64,000 nt of DNA from Microbacterium forte (lineage in GTDB: Bacteria; Actinomycetota; Actinomycetes; Actinomycetales; Microbacteriaceae). The DNA is taken from the NCBI RefSeq assembly GCF_031885415.1, contig NZ_CP116871.1, positions 2,604,001 to 2,668,000 on the forward strand. The letters are read 5' to 3'. Every line of letters starts with the position of its first letter. Position 1 is the stretch's first letter. The position numbers and the translations under genes are program-made. The notes under the pieces are model-generated. The model did no database searches. It was not told where the DNA came from and saw only the letters and a list, made by a program, of their open reading frames with translations. Shown in pieces: positions 17,433-25,256 of this stretch.

Positions 17433-18310
17433 TGTCGACGCAGACACTCACCACCATCCCCGCCTCGGGCAAGAAGCCGAGGGTCCGCATGGAGCGCGTC
17501 AACTGGTCGGGCACGATCATCCTGATCCTGTGCGCCGTCACGGTGCTGCTTCCGCTGTACGTGACGATGTCCATGGCGTTCAAGACCACGGGCCAGGCTG
17601 TCGACGGCAACGCCTTCTCGCTGCCGGCTCCGTTCAGCATCGACGGCTTCGTCGAGGCGTGGAACCTGACGAAGTTCCCCGTCGGAGCGGGCATCTCGCT
17701 GCTCGTCACGGCGGGCACCGTCATCGCGACCATCGTGCTGGCCGCGTTCGCGTCATATGCGATCGTCCGCAACTGGGACCACCGCTTGTTCCGCTACTCG
17801 TTCTTCTACCTGCTGGCCGCGATGTTCATCCCGTTCCCGGTCGTGGCGCTGCCGCAGATCCAGCTGACCGGCTGGGTCGGTCTCGACAACCCGTTCGGGG
17901 TCATCATCCTCGCGACGATGTTCCAGCTGAGCTTCAGCGTGCTGTTGTTCACCGCGTTCCTGCGCTCGATCCCGATCGAGCTCGAGGAGAGCGCGCGCAT
18001 CGACGGCGCCAGCACATGGCAGACGTTCTGGCAGCTGATCTTCCCGCTGCTCGCGCCGATGAGCGCCACGGTCGGCATCTTCGCCTTCCTCTACGCGTGG
18101 AACGACTTCATGATGCCGTCGCTGATCATCTCGGACCCGGCCATGCAGACCCTCCCGGTGCGGCAGAACCTCTTCCAGACCCAGTTCAGCAACAACTACA
18201 ACGTGTCGTTCGCCTCATACCTGATGGCGATGGCCCCGGCGATCCTGGCGTACCTGTTCACGCAGCGCTTCGTCATGGAAGGCGTCACCCAGGGCGCCGT
18301 CAAGGGCTGA
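17432..18310 (+). CDS. sugar ABC transporter permease, MalG/UgpE type
   Basis: A 292-aa six-helix permease with the EAA loop ELEESARIDGASTWQTFWQLIFP near residue 190. The ATG at 17432 shares its A with the stop codon of the previous permease and is the only sensible start, though the frame is open upstream. A stable stem-loop follows before the GH13 gene. Confidence 0.92.
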   Translation: MSTQTLTTIPASGKKPRVRMERVNWSGTIILILCAVTVLLPLYVTMSMAFKTTGQAVDGNAFSLPAPFSIDGFVEAWNLTKFPVGAGISLLVTAGTVIATIVLAAFASYAIVRNWDHRLFRYSFFYLLAAMFIPFPVVALPQIQLTGWVGLDNPFGVIILATMFQLSFSVLLFTAFLRSIPIELEESARIDGASTWQTFWQLIFPLLAPMSATVGIFAFLYAWNDFMMPSLIISDPAMQTLPVRQNLFQTQFSNNYNVSFASYLMAMAPAILAYLFTQRFVMEGVTQGAVKG

Positions 18311-18322
18311 CGCCATCGCCAT

Positions 18323-18352
18323 CGCGCGGACCGGCGAGAGTCGGTCCGCGCG
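18323..18352 (+). other. intercistronic stem-loop between permease and GH13 gene
   Basis: CGCGCGGACCG (18323-18333) and CGGTCCGCGCG (18342-18352) form a perfect 11-bp stem with an 8-nt loop, 13 nt after the permease stop and 37 nt before the GH13 ATG. There is no T-run. Such hairpins inside transporter operons often protect the upstream message or cause partial termination; either would set different levels of importer and hydrolase. Confidence 0.55.
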
Positions 18353-18388
18353 CACCCCAGACCGCAACACGAAGGAGCAAGACCCCTC

Positions 18389-20080
18389 ATGACCGATGCG
18401 CTTCTCACCGAGACCCGCGACGAGACCCGCGACGACAAGACGGCAGCATGGTGGCGACAGGCCGCCGTCTACCAGATCTACCCCCGCAGCTTCGCCGATG
18501 CCAACGGAGACGGACTCGGCGACATCCCGGGCATCGTCTCGCGCGCCGACTATCTGCGCGACCTCGGCATCGACGCGGTGTGGCTGAGCCCGTTCTACCC
18601 GTCGGCGCTGGCCGACGGCGGATACGACGTGGCCGACTACCGCAACGTCGATCCGCGTCTGGGCACGCTCGAGGACTTCGACGAGATGGTCGCCGCGCTG
18701 CACGAGCGCGACATCCGCGTCGTGGTCGACATCGTGCCGAACCACTCGTCCGACCTGCATGAGTGGTTCCAGGAGGCGCTCGCCGCCGGCCGCGGGTCGG
18801 CCGCCCGTGAGCGGTACATCTTCCGCGAGGGCAGCGGTCCCGACGGCTCCGAGCCACCGACCGACTGGACCGCCGCGTTCGGCGGATCTGCATGGGAGCG
18901 CGTGGCGGACGGGCAGTGGTTCCTGCACAGCTTCGCTCCCGAGCAGCCCGACCTCAACTGGGACCACCCCGAGGTGCGCGAGGACTTCCTGAAGACCCTG
19001 CGTTTCTGGTCGGACCGCGGAGTCGACGGCTTCCGCATCGACGTCGCCCACATGCTCACGAAGGACCTCACCGAACCGCTGCCGAGCACGGCCGAGCTCG
19101 AGCTGCTGCCGCACGACGGCAACCACCCGCTGCACGACCGTGACGACGTGCACGAGGTGTACGCCGAGTGGCGTCGGGTCTTCAACGAGTACGACCCTCC
19201 TCGCACGGCTGTCGCCGAGGCCTGGGTGAGCACGCCCGAGCGTCGGGCGAAGTACGCCTCGGCTGAGGGGCTGGGTCAGGCGTTCAACTTCGATCTGCTC
19301 GTCGCCGACTTCGACGCGACGCAGTTCCGCACCATCATCGCCGACAACCTGGCGCAGTCGCAGGCGACGGGCTCATCGACGACGTGGGTGCTGTCGAACC
19401 ACGACGTCACGCGTCACGCGACGCGCTACGGATTGCCGCAGCTCGGGGGACGCACCGGAGTGAAGCAGGGTGTCGAGTGGGTCTCCGCCGGGGGCCCGGA
19501 GGACCAGCTCGACCGTGAGCGCGGCCTGCGCAGGGCACACGCCGCGACGCTGCTGCTGCTCGGCCTTCCCGGCAGCACCTATCTCTATCAGGGCGAGGAG
19601 CTGGGGCTGCACGAGGTCGCCGATGTCGCGCCCGAGCAGCGTCAGGACCCGGCGTTCTTCCGTGGGGCCGTCTTCGACGGCCTGGGAAGGGACGGATGCC
19701 GTGTGCCGCTGCCGTGGACGGCATCCGGTCCCTCGTTCGGATTCGGCTCCGGCGACGCGCACCTGCCGCAGCCCGCCTGGTTCGCCGAGTCCGCGGTCGA
19801 TGTCGAGGCGGCCGACCCCTCGTCGACGCTCGCGCTGTACCGCGAGGCGCTGCGCCTGCGCCATGAGCTGCAGACGGAGGAGAGCCTCGAGTGGATCGAG
19901 ACCGGGCGCGCCGACGTGCTGCGCTTCGCTCGCCCGAACGGCTGGCAAATCGTCACCAACTTCGGCTCGGAGCCGTTCGACCTCGGGGCGGATGCCGCAG
20001 ACGTCGTGCTCGGCTCGGTCGTCGACGGCGCCCTTCCCGGCGACTCCACCGTCTGGATCGCGCCCGGCCTCATCGGCTGA
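18389..20080 (+). CDS. GH13 alpha-glucosidase (oligo-1,6-glucosidase/alpha-glucosidase type)
   Basis: The 563-aa enzyme is cytoplasmic (no signal peptide) and begins its barrel at WWRQAAVYQIYPRSFAD. The GH13 triad is present: nucleophile Asp218 in GFRIDVAHM, acid Glu277 in VAEAW and Asp339 in SNHDVTRH. Region II and the QPDLNWDHPEVREDF segment fit family GH13 exo-alpha-glucosidases that cleave imported maltose-, isomaltose- or sucrose-like sugars. GAAGGAG precedes the ATG. It completes the ROK/ABC locus by hydrolysing what the importer brings in. Confidence 0.88.
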   Translation: MTDALLTETRDETRDDKTAAWWRQAAVYQIYPRSFADANGDGLGDIPGIVSRADYLRDLGIDAVWLSPFYPSALADGGYDVADYRNVDPRLGTLEDFDEMVAALHERDIRVVVDIVPNHSSDLHEWFQEALAAGRGSAARERYIFREGSGPDGSEPPTDWTAAFGGSAWERVADGQWFLHSFAPEQPDLNWDHPEVREDFLKTLRFWSDRGVDGFRIDVAHMLTKDLTEPLPSTAELELLPHDGNHPLHDRDDVHEVYAEWRRVFNEYDPPRTAVAEAWVSTPERRAKYASAEGLGQAFNFDLLVADFDATQFRTIIADNLAQSQATGSSTTWVLSNHDVTRHATRYGLPQLGGRTGVKQGVEWVSAGGPEDQLDRERGLRRAHAATLLLLGLPGSTYLYQGEELGLHEVADVAPEQRQDPAFFRGAVFDGLGRDGCRVPLPWTASGPSFGFGSGDAHLPQPAWFAESAVDVEAADPSSTLALYREALRLRHELQTEESLEWIETGRADVLRFARPNGWQIVTNFGSEPFDLGADAADVVLGSVVDGALPGDSTVWIAPGLIG

Positions 20081-20097
20081 CCAGGTTCCACTGAGTC

Positions 20098-20173
20098 GTC
20101 TGCAGGACGAGAGCACGGATGCAGGACGAGAACACGGCTTCTCGTCCTGCATCCGAGCTGCGGTCCTGCAGAC
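20098..20173. repeat. nested palindrome with doubled arms after the GH13 gene
   Basis: The inner arms CGGATGCAGGACGAGAA (20116-20132) and its exact complement (20139-20155) form a 17-bp stem with a 6-nt loop. Outside them GTCTGCAGGAC (20098-20108) and GTCCTGCAGAC (20163-20173) are again perfectly inverted. The core GCAGGACGAGA thus occurs twice in direct and twice in inverted orientation, the same layout as the elements at 37.4 and 40.4 kb though the sequence differs. It may end the GH13 transcript; no T-run follows. Confidence 0.75.
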
Positions 20174-20220
20174 GGCGCGGTGGCGAGCCGACCCGGCATC
20201 AAGGCGGCCTACGGCCGATT

Positions 20221-20235
20221 TGATAATGGTTCTCA
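20221..20235. promoter_or_regulatory. Zur box before the zinc importer operon
   Basis: TGATAATGGTTCTCA is a near-perfect 15-bp palindrome of the form TGANAANNNTTNTCA, matching the known actinobacterial Zur operator pattern. It sits 8 nt upstream of the -10-like TAGAGT (20244-20249), so bound repressor would cover the -35 region. A Zur-like gene lies 2.8 kb downstream. Confidence 0.82.
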
Positions 20236-20255
20236 TTAGCGTTTAGAGTGAGAGC

Positions 20256-21254
20256 ATGAAGAAGCAGTTCGTCGCCCTCGCCCTCGCATCCGTCGCCGCG
20301 CTCTCGCTGGCCGGATGCTCCACCACTCCCGCAGCGGGAGAGGGTGCCGGCGACACCGTCACGGTCGCTGCGAGCACCAATGTCTACGGCTCGCTCGCCG
20401 CGCAGATCGGCGGCGACCGCGTCGACGTGACCTCGATCATCACCTCGGCCACGCAGGACCCGCACTCGTACGAGGCATCGGCCCGCGACCGGCTCACCGT
20501 GCAGAAGGCCGACCTCGTGATCGAGAACGGCGGCGGCTACGACGGCTTCATCGACACGCTGCTGCAGGATGCGCAGGACGTGCACGTGGTCAGCGCCGTC
20601 GAGTTCTCACACGACTTCCCCGGCAACGAAGGCCACTCCGACGAGGAGGGCACGAGCGAGGAAGACCACGACCACGACCACGATCACGCCGAAGGTGAAG
20701 AGGGCCACGAGGGTCACAACCACATCGAGGGCTTCAACGAGCACGTCTGGTTCGACCCGCACACGATGATCCACGTCGTCGAGGCCATCGCCGACGAGCT
20801 CGCCACCATCGATCCGGACGGCGAGGCGGAGTTCACCGCCAACGCCGAAGAGATCGTCGCCGACCTCGAGGGCTTCGAGGCCGACCTCGAGACGCTGAAG
20901 ACGGATGCCGCCGGTGCGAACGTGATCATCACCGAGCCGCTGCCCGGCTACATCGCCACCGCCGCCGGACTCACCGACGTCACGCCCGAGGGGTTCGCCG
21001 AGGCCGTCGAGGAGGGCAGCGATGTCGCCCCTGCGACGCTGCTCGACACCCTCAACGTCGTCGACGGCGGCGATGTGGCGGCCGTGCTCACGAACGCGCA
21101 GACCGGTGGAGCCGAGACGCAGCGCGTCGAGGATGCCGCAACCGCGGCCGGCATCCCTGTCGTCGCCTTCACGGAGCTGCTGCCCGAAGGATCGTCGTAC
21201 TCTGAGTGGATGAGTGACGCGATCCAGAGCCTCGCCGACGCGCTGCAGTCGTGA
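20256..21254 (+). CDS. znuA: zinc ABC transporter substrate-binding lipoprotein, ZnuA/AztC type
   Basis: A 332-aa cluster A-1 (TroA-like) binding protein with lipobox LAGC. Between about residues 128 and 155 it has a histidine/acid-rich loop (DHDHDHDHAEGEEGHEGHNH), the hallmark of zinc rather than manganese binding proteins. Conserved metal ligands include His in QDPHSYE and HVWFDPH. TAGAGT lies 6 nt before the ATG, so the message is probably leaderless and under the Zur box. It feeds the ATPase and permease encoded next. Confidence 0.9.
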   Translation: MKKQFVALALASVAALSLAGCSTTPAAGEGAGDTVTVAASTNVYGSLAAQIGGDRVDVTSIITSATQDPHSYEASARDRLTVQKADLVIENGGGYDGFIDTLLQDAQDVHVVSAVEFSHDFPGNEGHSDEEGTSEEDHDHDHDHAEGEEGHEGHNHIEGFNEHVWFDPHTMIHVVEAIADELATIDPDGEAEFTANAEEIVADLEGFEADLETLKTDAAGANVIITEPLPGYIATAAGLTDVTPEGFAEAVEEGSDVAPATLLDTLNVVDGGDVAAVLTNAQTGGAETQRVEDAATAAGIPVVAFTELLPEGSSYSEWMSDAIQSLADALQS

Positions 21255-22105
21255 GCGCCGCCGCCGACGCGCGGGCAGGAGCCGAGAAGTCGAACCCGGT
21301 GCTCGAAGTGCGGGGAGCCGCGCTGCAGCGCGGTGATCGCGAGCTGTGGTCGGGACTGGACCTCACGGTCGAGCCCGGCGAGTTCATCGCCGTGCTCGGT
21401 CCGTCTGGTTCGGGCAAGACCACGCTGCTGCGCAGCATCCTGGGCCTGCAGCCGCTGTCGGCCGGCGAGATCACGGTCGCGGGCGAACCCGTGCGCAAAG
21501 GAAATCCGCGCATCGGATACATCCCGCAGCAGCGCTCACTCGCCCCCGACACGAGCATGCGGGCCCGCGACCTCGTCGCGCTCGGCGTGCAGGGCAGCCG
21601 CTTCGGATTCCCGATCCCGCACCGCGGCGACCGGGCCAAGGTCGATCAGCTGCTGACCTCGGTCGGAGCCGCGCACTATGCCGATCGCCGTGTCGGGCTG
21701 CTGTCGGGCGGTGAGCAGCAGCGGCTGCGCGTCGGCCAGGCGCTCGCCGACGAGCCGACCCTGCTGCTGTGCGACGAGCCGCTGTCGAACCTCGACCTCG
21801 CGAATCAGGTCGCCATCACCGACATCATCGACCGCCAGCGTCGCGATCGCCGCGCCGCCGTGCTGTTCGTGACCCACGACATCAACCCGATCCTCGGCCG
21901 CGTCGACCGCATCCTCTACATCGCGGGTGGCCGCTTCGTGCTCGGCACCCCCGAAGAGGTGCTGCAGACGCGGGTGCTCACCGAGCTCTACGGCACCCCG
22001 GTCTTCGTGCTGCGAGCGGGCGACCGACTGGTCGTCGTCGGAGTGCCCGATGCCGAGCCCCACCATGAGCACGCGCACGATCACGACCACGGAGGTGCCG
22101 CATGA
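21251..22105 (+). CDS. znuC: zinc ABC transporter ATP-binding protein
   Basis: The 284-aa ATPase has Walker A GPSGSGKTT, signature LSGGEQQR, Walker B LLLCDEPLSNLD and the switch His in FVTHD. Its C-terminus ends in a histidine-rich tail (HHEHAHDHDHGG), uncommon in the ATPase subunit and suggesting zinc sensing or buffering at the cytoplasmic face. It overlaps both the binding-protein and the permease gene by 4 nt. Confidence 0.92.
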   Translation: MSAAADARAGAEKSNPVLEVRGAALQRGDRELWSGLDLTVEPGEFIAVLGPSGSGKTTLLRSILGLQPLSAGEITVAGEPVRKGNPRIGYIPQQRSLAPDTSMRARDLVALGVQGSRFGFPIPHRGDRAKVDQLLTSVGAAHYADRRVGLLSGGEQQRLRVGQALADEPTLLLCDEPLSNLDLANQVAITDIIDRQRRDRRAAVLFVTHDINPILGRVDRILYIAGGRFVLGTPEEVLQTRVLTELYGTPVFVLRAGDRLVVVGVPDAEPHHEHAHDHDHGGAA

Positions 22106-22980
22106 CCGTCATCACCGGCATCGTCCCCGCGGTCGACTGGAGCGACGTCTTCTCGTTCCAGGACTACGGCGAGCTCGTCGCTCTGCTCGCGAACTCGATC
22201 ATCGCGGGAGCGGTGCTCGGCATCGTCGGAGGACTCATCGGCGTCTTCGTGATGCAGCGCGACCTCGCGTTCGCGGTGCACGGAGTGAGCGAGCTGTCGT
22301 TCGCCGGGGCCGCCGCGGCGCTGCTGTTCGGCGGCAGCGTGGTCGTCGGGTCGCTCGGCGGCGCCCTGGTCGCGGCGATCCTGATCGGCATCCTCGGCGC
22401 CAAGGCCCGCGACCGCAATTCGATCGTCGGAGTGCTGATGCCGTTCGGCCTCGGCCTCGGCATCCTGTTCCTGTCTCTCTACGACGGGCGCAGCGCCAAC
22501 CGGTTCAGTCTGCTCACCGGGCAGATCGTCTCGGTCTCGAGCCCCGACCTCGGCTGGCTGCTCGGCATCAGCATCGTGGTGCTGCTCGGCCTGCTGCTCA
22601 TGTGGAACCCGCTGCGCTTCGACTCGCTCGACCCCGAGTCCGCGGCCGCCCGCGGTGTGCCCACGCGGGCCGTCAGCCTGCTGTTCATGGTGCTGCTCGG
22701 CCTGATCGTCGCGGTCAGCGTGCACATCATCGGCGCGCTGCTCGTGATGGCGCTGCTCGTGACTCCCGCCGCCGCCGCCATGCGCGTCTCGGCCGGGCCC
22801 GTCGCCGTGCCGCTGCTCGCCGCACTGTTCGGCTTCGTGTCCGCCGTCGGCGGCATCCTGCTGGCGCTCGCGGGCACTCTGCCGGTCAGCCCGTACATCA
22901 CGACCCTGTCGTTCACGATCTACGTCGTGTGCTGGATCATCCAGCGCGCCCGCGGCGGCGTGCGACGAGTGCGGGCCTGA
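22102..22980 (+). CDS. znuB: zinc ABC transporter permease
   Basis: A 292-aa ABC-3 family permease with about eight hydrophobic helices, including HGVSELSFAGAAAALLFGG and the late motif SVHIIGALLVMALLVTPAA that is typical of ZnuB/TroC proteins. ATG 22102 overlaps the ATPase stop. It is the last of the three importer genes; the following regulator has its own promoter. Confidence 0.92.
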   Translation: MTVITGIVPAVDWSDVFSFQDYGELVALLANSIIAGAVLGIVGGLIGVFVMQRDLAFAVHGVSELSFAGAAAALLFGGSVVVGSLGGALVAAILIGILGAKARDRNSIVGVLMPFGLGLGILFLSLYDGRSANRFSLLTGQIVSVSSPDLGWLLGISIVVLLGLLLMWNPLRFDSLDPESAAARGVPTRAVSLLFMVLLGLIVAVSVHIIGALLVMALLVTPAAAAMRVSAGPVAVPLLAALFGFVSAVGGILLALAGTLPVSPYITTLSFTIYVVCWIIQRARGGVRRVRA

Positions 22981-23024
22981 CGTTCCCAGGGCCCGGCAAG
23001 GGCGACGCGCCTAGAATCGTGGGT

Positions 23025-23441
23025 ATGGCTCAGCGGAACACCTGGCAGCGCGATCGCGTGCGCGAAGCCCTCGCCGACGCGCGAGGGTTCGTCAGCGCGC
23101 AGAACCTGCATGCCTCGCTGCGCGACGACAACACCGGCATCGGCCTCGCCACGGTGTATCGCGCGCTGGCCGGGCTCGCCGCTGCGGGCGACGCCGACTC
23201 GCTGCAGAGCCCCGAGGGTGAGGCGCTCTACCGCGCCTGCACGACCCAGGGTCACCACCACCACCTGATCTGCCGCAACTGCGGACTCACGGTCGAGATC
23301 GAAGCGACCGACGTCGAGCAGTGGGCGCACCGCACCGCGGCTCTGCACGGCTTCACGGATGCCGCACACGTCGTCGACATCTTCGGACTGTGCGCCTCCT
23401 GCACCAACAAGCGCGACGCCGAAGAGGCAGCGAACGCGTGA
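23025..23441 (+). CDS. zur: Fur-family regulator, Zur type
   Basis: A 138-aa Fur-family repressor: winged helix with TGIGLATVYRALAGLAAAG, then the dimerisation domain with HHHHLICRNCG and a second CASC pair, giving the structural zinc site. Its position inside the zinc operon and the Zur box upstream of znuA argue for zinc control rather than iron. TAGAAT at 23012-23017 is 7 nt before ATG 23025, a second leaderless promoter inside the cluster, so the regulator can be made independently of the importer. Confidence 0.88.
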   Translation: MAQRNTWQRDRVREALADARGFVSAQNLHASLRDDNTGIGLATVYRALAGLAAAGDADSLQSPEGEALYRACTTQGHHHHLICRNCGLTVEIEATDVEQWAHRTAALHGFTDAAHVVDIFGLCASCTNKRDAEEAANA

Positions 23442-24472
23442 CCACCCAGGCCGCTCCACGGACGGTGCACGCGCACCGACCCTCCCGATCGCCGCGCTCG
23501 CCGTGGATCGGAGTGGGCCTCGGCGCCGCGATCGTCGCCGCGCTCTTCCTGGTCGACCGGTTCCTGCCGACGCTCTTCACCGCGAGCCTGCCGAGCAGGG
23601 CGCAGGACGGGCTGACGCTCGCGCTGAGCGTGCTCATCGAGGCTCTGCCGTTCGTGATCCTCGGCGTGCTGCTGTCGATCGTCGTGCAGGTGTGGCTGCC
23701 GGCCGATGTGATCCACCGCTGGCTGCCGAAGCGCGCATGGGCGCGTCGTGCCGTGCTGTCGCTGCTCGGCATGCTGATCCCGGTGTGCGAGTGCGGCAAC
23801 GTGCCGTTCGCGCGCGGACTGATGATGCGGGGTCTCGCCCCCGCCGAGGCGCTCACCTTCCTGATCGCCGCCCCGATCGTCAACCCGATCGTCATCCTCA
23901 CCACGCATGCGGCCTTCGGCTTCGACGACGGCATCCTGGTGGCGCGTCTCATCGGCGGCTACCTGATCGCCAACCTGATCGGCTGGATCTACAGCCGGCA
24001 CCCCTCGCCCGACTCCCTGCTCACGCAGCGCTTCATCGACACCTGCGACCGCGTCACGCACGAGCACGGCACCCCTGTTCGCCGCAGCCTCACGCAGTTC
24101 CTCGTCGAGCTGCGCGCGGTCATGCCGGCCCTCGTGATCGGCTCGGCGCTCGCCGGGGCCGTGCAGGTGCTGATCCCGCGCGAGGTGCTGCTGGCCATCG
24201 GCTCGAACCCGGTGCTGTCGATCCTCGCGATGATGGCGCTCGCGATGACCGTCGCGATCTGCTCGAACGTCGACGCGTTCTTCGCACTCTCGTTCGCCTC
24301 GACCTTCTCGTCGGGCGCTCTCGTCGCGTTCCTGCTCGTCGGCCCCCTCGTCGACGTCAAGATGCTCGCGCTCATGCGCACGACATTCACCACCCGCACG
24401 CTCGCCGGCATCGTCGGCGTGGTGGTGTTCGCCGCCTTCGCGATCGGGATCGGGGTGAACGTCCTTGTCTGA
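23438..24472 (+). CDS. DUF318/ArsP-type permease
   Basis: A 344-aa membrane protein with eight or more helices and the motif VCECGNVPFARGLM, characteristic of the permease family PF03773 (UPF0718). Some members export organoarsenicals; those paired with a TIGR03943 protein are found in zinc-responsive neighbourhoods, as here. GTG 23438 overlaps the Zur stop. A role in metal or metal-chaperone traffic is inferred from context; the substrate is unknown. Confidence 0.78.
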   Translation: MTTQAAPRTVHAHRPSRSPRSPWIGVGLGAAIVAALFLVDRFLPTLFTASLPSRAQDGLTLALSVLIEALPFVILGVLLSIVVQVWLPADVIHRWLPKRAWARRAVLSLLGMLIPVCECGNVPFARGLMMRGLAPAEALTFLIAAPIVNPIVILTTHAAFGFDDGILVARLIGGYLIANLIGWIYSRHPSPDSLLTQRFIDTCDRVTHEHGTPVRRSLTQFLVELRAVMPALVIGSALAGAVQVLIPREVLLAIGSNPVLSILAMMALAMTVAICSNVDAFFALSFASTFSSGALVAFLLVGPLVDVKMLALMRTTFTTRTLAGIVGVVVFAAFAIGIGVNVLV

Positions 24473-25256
24473 TCACACACCCACCTCTGACGCGCCTTCG
24501 CGCGCCCGGGCACTCGGCACCCGCTGGCTGGGCATCGGCCTCGCCACGGTCATCTCGGTCGTCACTCTCGGACTCGGCCTGACCGGACGACTGAACCTCT
24601 ACATCAGCCCCGAATCGGTGTGGTTCGCGTGCGCCGCGGCCGTCGTGACGCTCGCGGGCGCGATCTGGTCGTGCACGCTGCCGCTCGGCGAAGAGGGCGA
24701 CCACGGTCACGACCACGGCGACAGCCACGAGGCGGATGCGGCGCCGACGCCGCGCCGTTCCCTCGCCCTGGCCGGCACGGTGACCGGAGGTGTCGTGGCC
24801 AGTGGTGTCGTGATCGCCGCGCTCGTGCTGCCTCCCGCATCGCTGTCGGTCGAACTCGCGATGTCGAGGGTCGGAGAGCAGACCGCCCTGTTCGCCGGGG
24901 CCGACGACGTGACCCTCGGCGTGGCCGACACCGCCACCTTCGGGGTCGGCGACTGGGCGAGCGTGTTCGCCACGGCGACCAACACCGCGGCCTACGACGG
25001 AAAGACGGTCACACTGACCGGGTTCGTCACCCCGACGGATGCCGACGGCGTCAACCTCACCCGCCTGGTCATCACGCACTGCGTGATCGACGCGCAGCCG
25101 GCGACCCTGCCCGTGACGATCGACGCCGGAGAGTTCGACACCGGCCAGTGGGTCGAGGTCGAAGGCACGGTCAAGGCGGATGCCGACGGCTCGCTGCACG
25201 TCGAACCGACGACCGTCACCGCGATCGACGAGCCTTCGGATCCGTATGAGTACTGA
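24465..25256 (+). CDS. TIGR03943-family putative permease subunit
   Basis: A 263-aa protein with N-terminal helices (about residues 18-40, 48-70 and 92-115), a His/Asp-rich loop (EGDHGHDHGDSHEAD) between the second and third, and an extracellular domain containing VTLTGFV and LVITHCVIDAQPA, features of the TIGR03943/DUF1980 family. These nearly always follow a DUF318 permease and probably form a complex with it. It starts with TTG at 24465, inside the last codons of the permease gene. Confidence 0.78.
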   Translation: MSDHTPTSDAPSRARALGTRWLGIGLATVISVVTLGLGLTGRLNLYISPESVWFACAAAVVTLAGAIWSCTLPLGEEGDHGHDHGDSHEADAAPTPRRSLALAGTVTGGVVASGVVIAALVLPPASLSVELAMSRVGEQTALFAGADDVTLGVADTATFGVGDWASVFATATNTAAYDGKTVTLTGFVTPTDADGVNLTRLVITHCVIDAQPATLPVTIDAGEFDTGQWVEVEGTVKADADGSLHVEPTTVTAIDEPSDPYEY

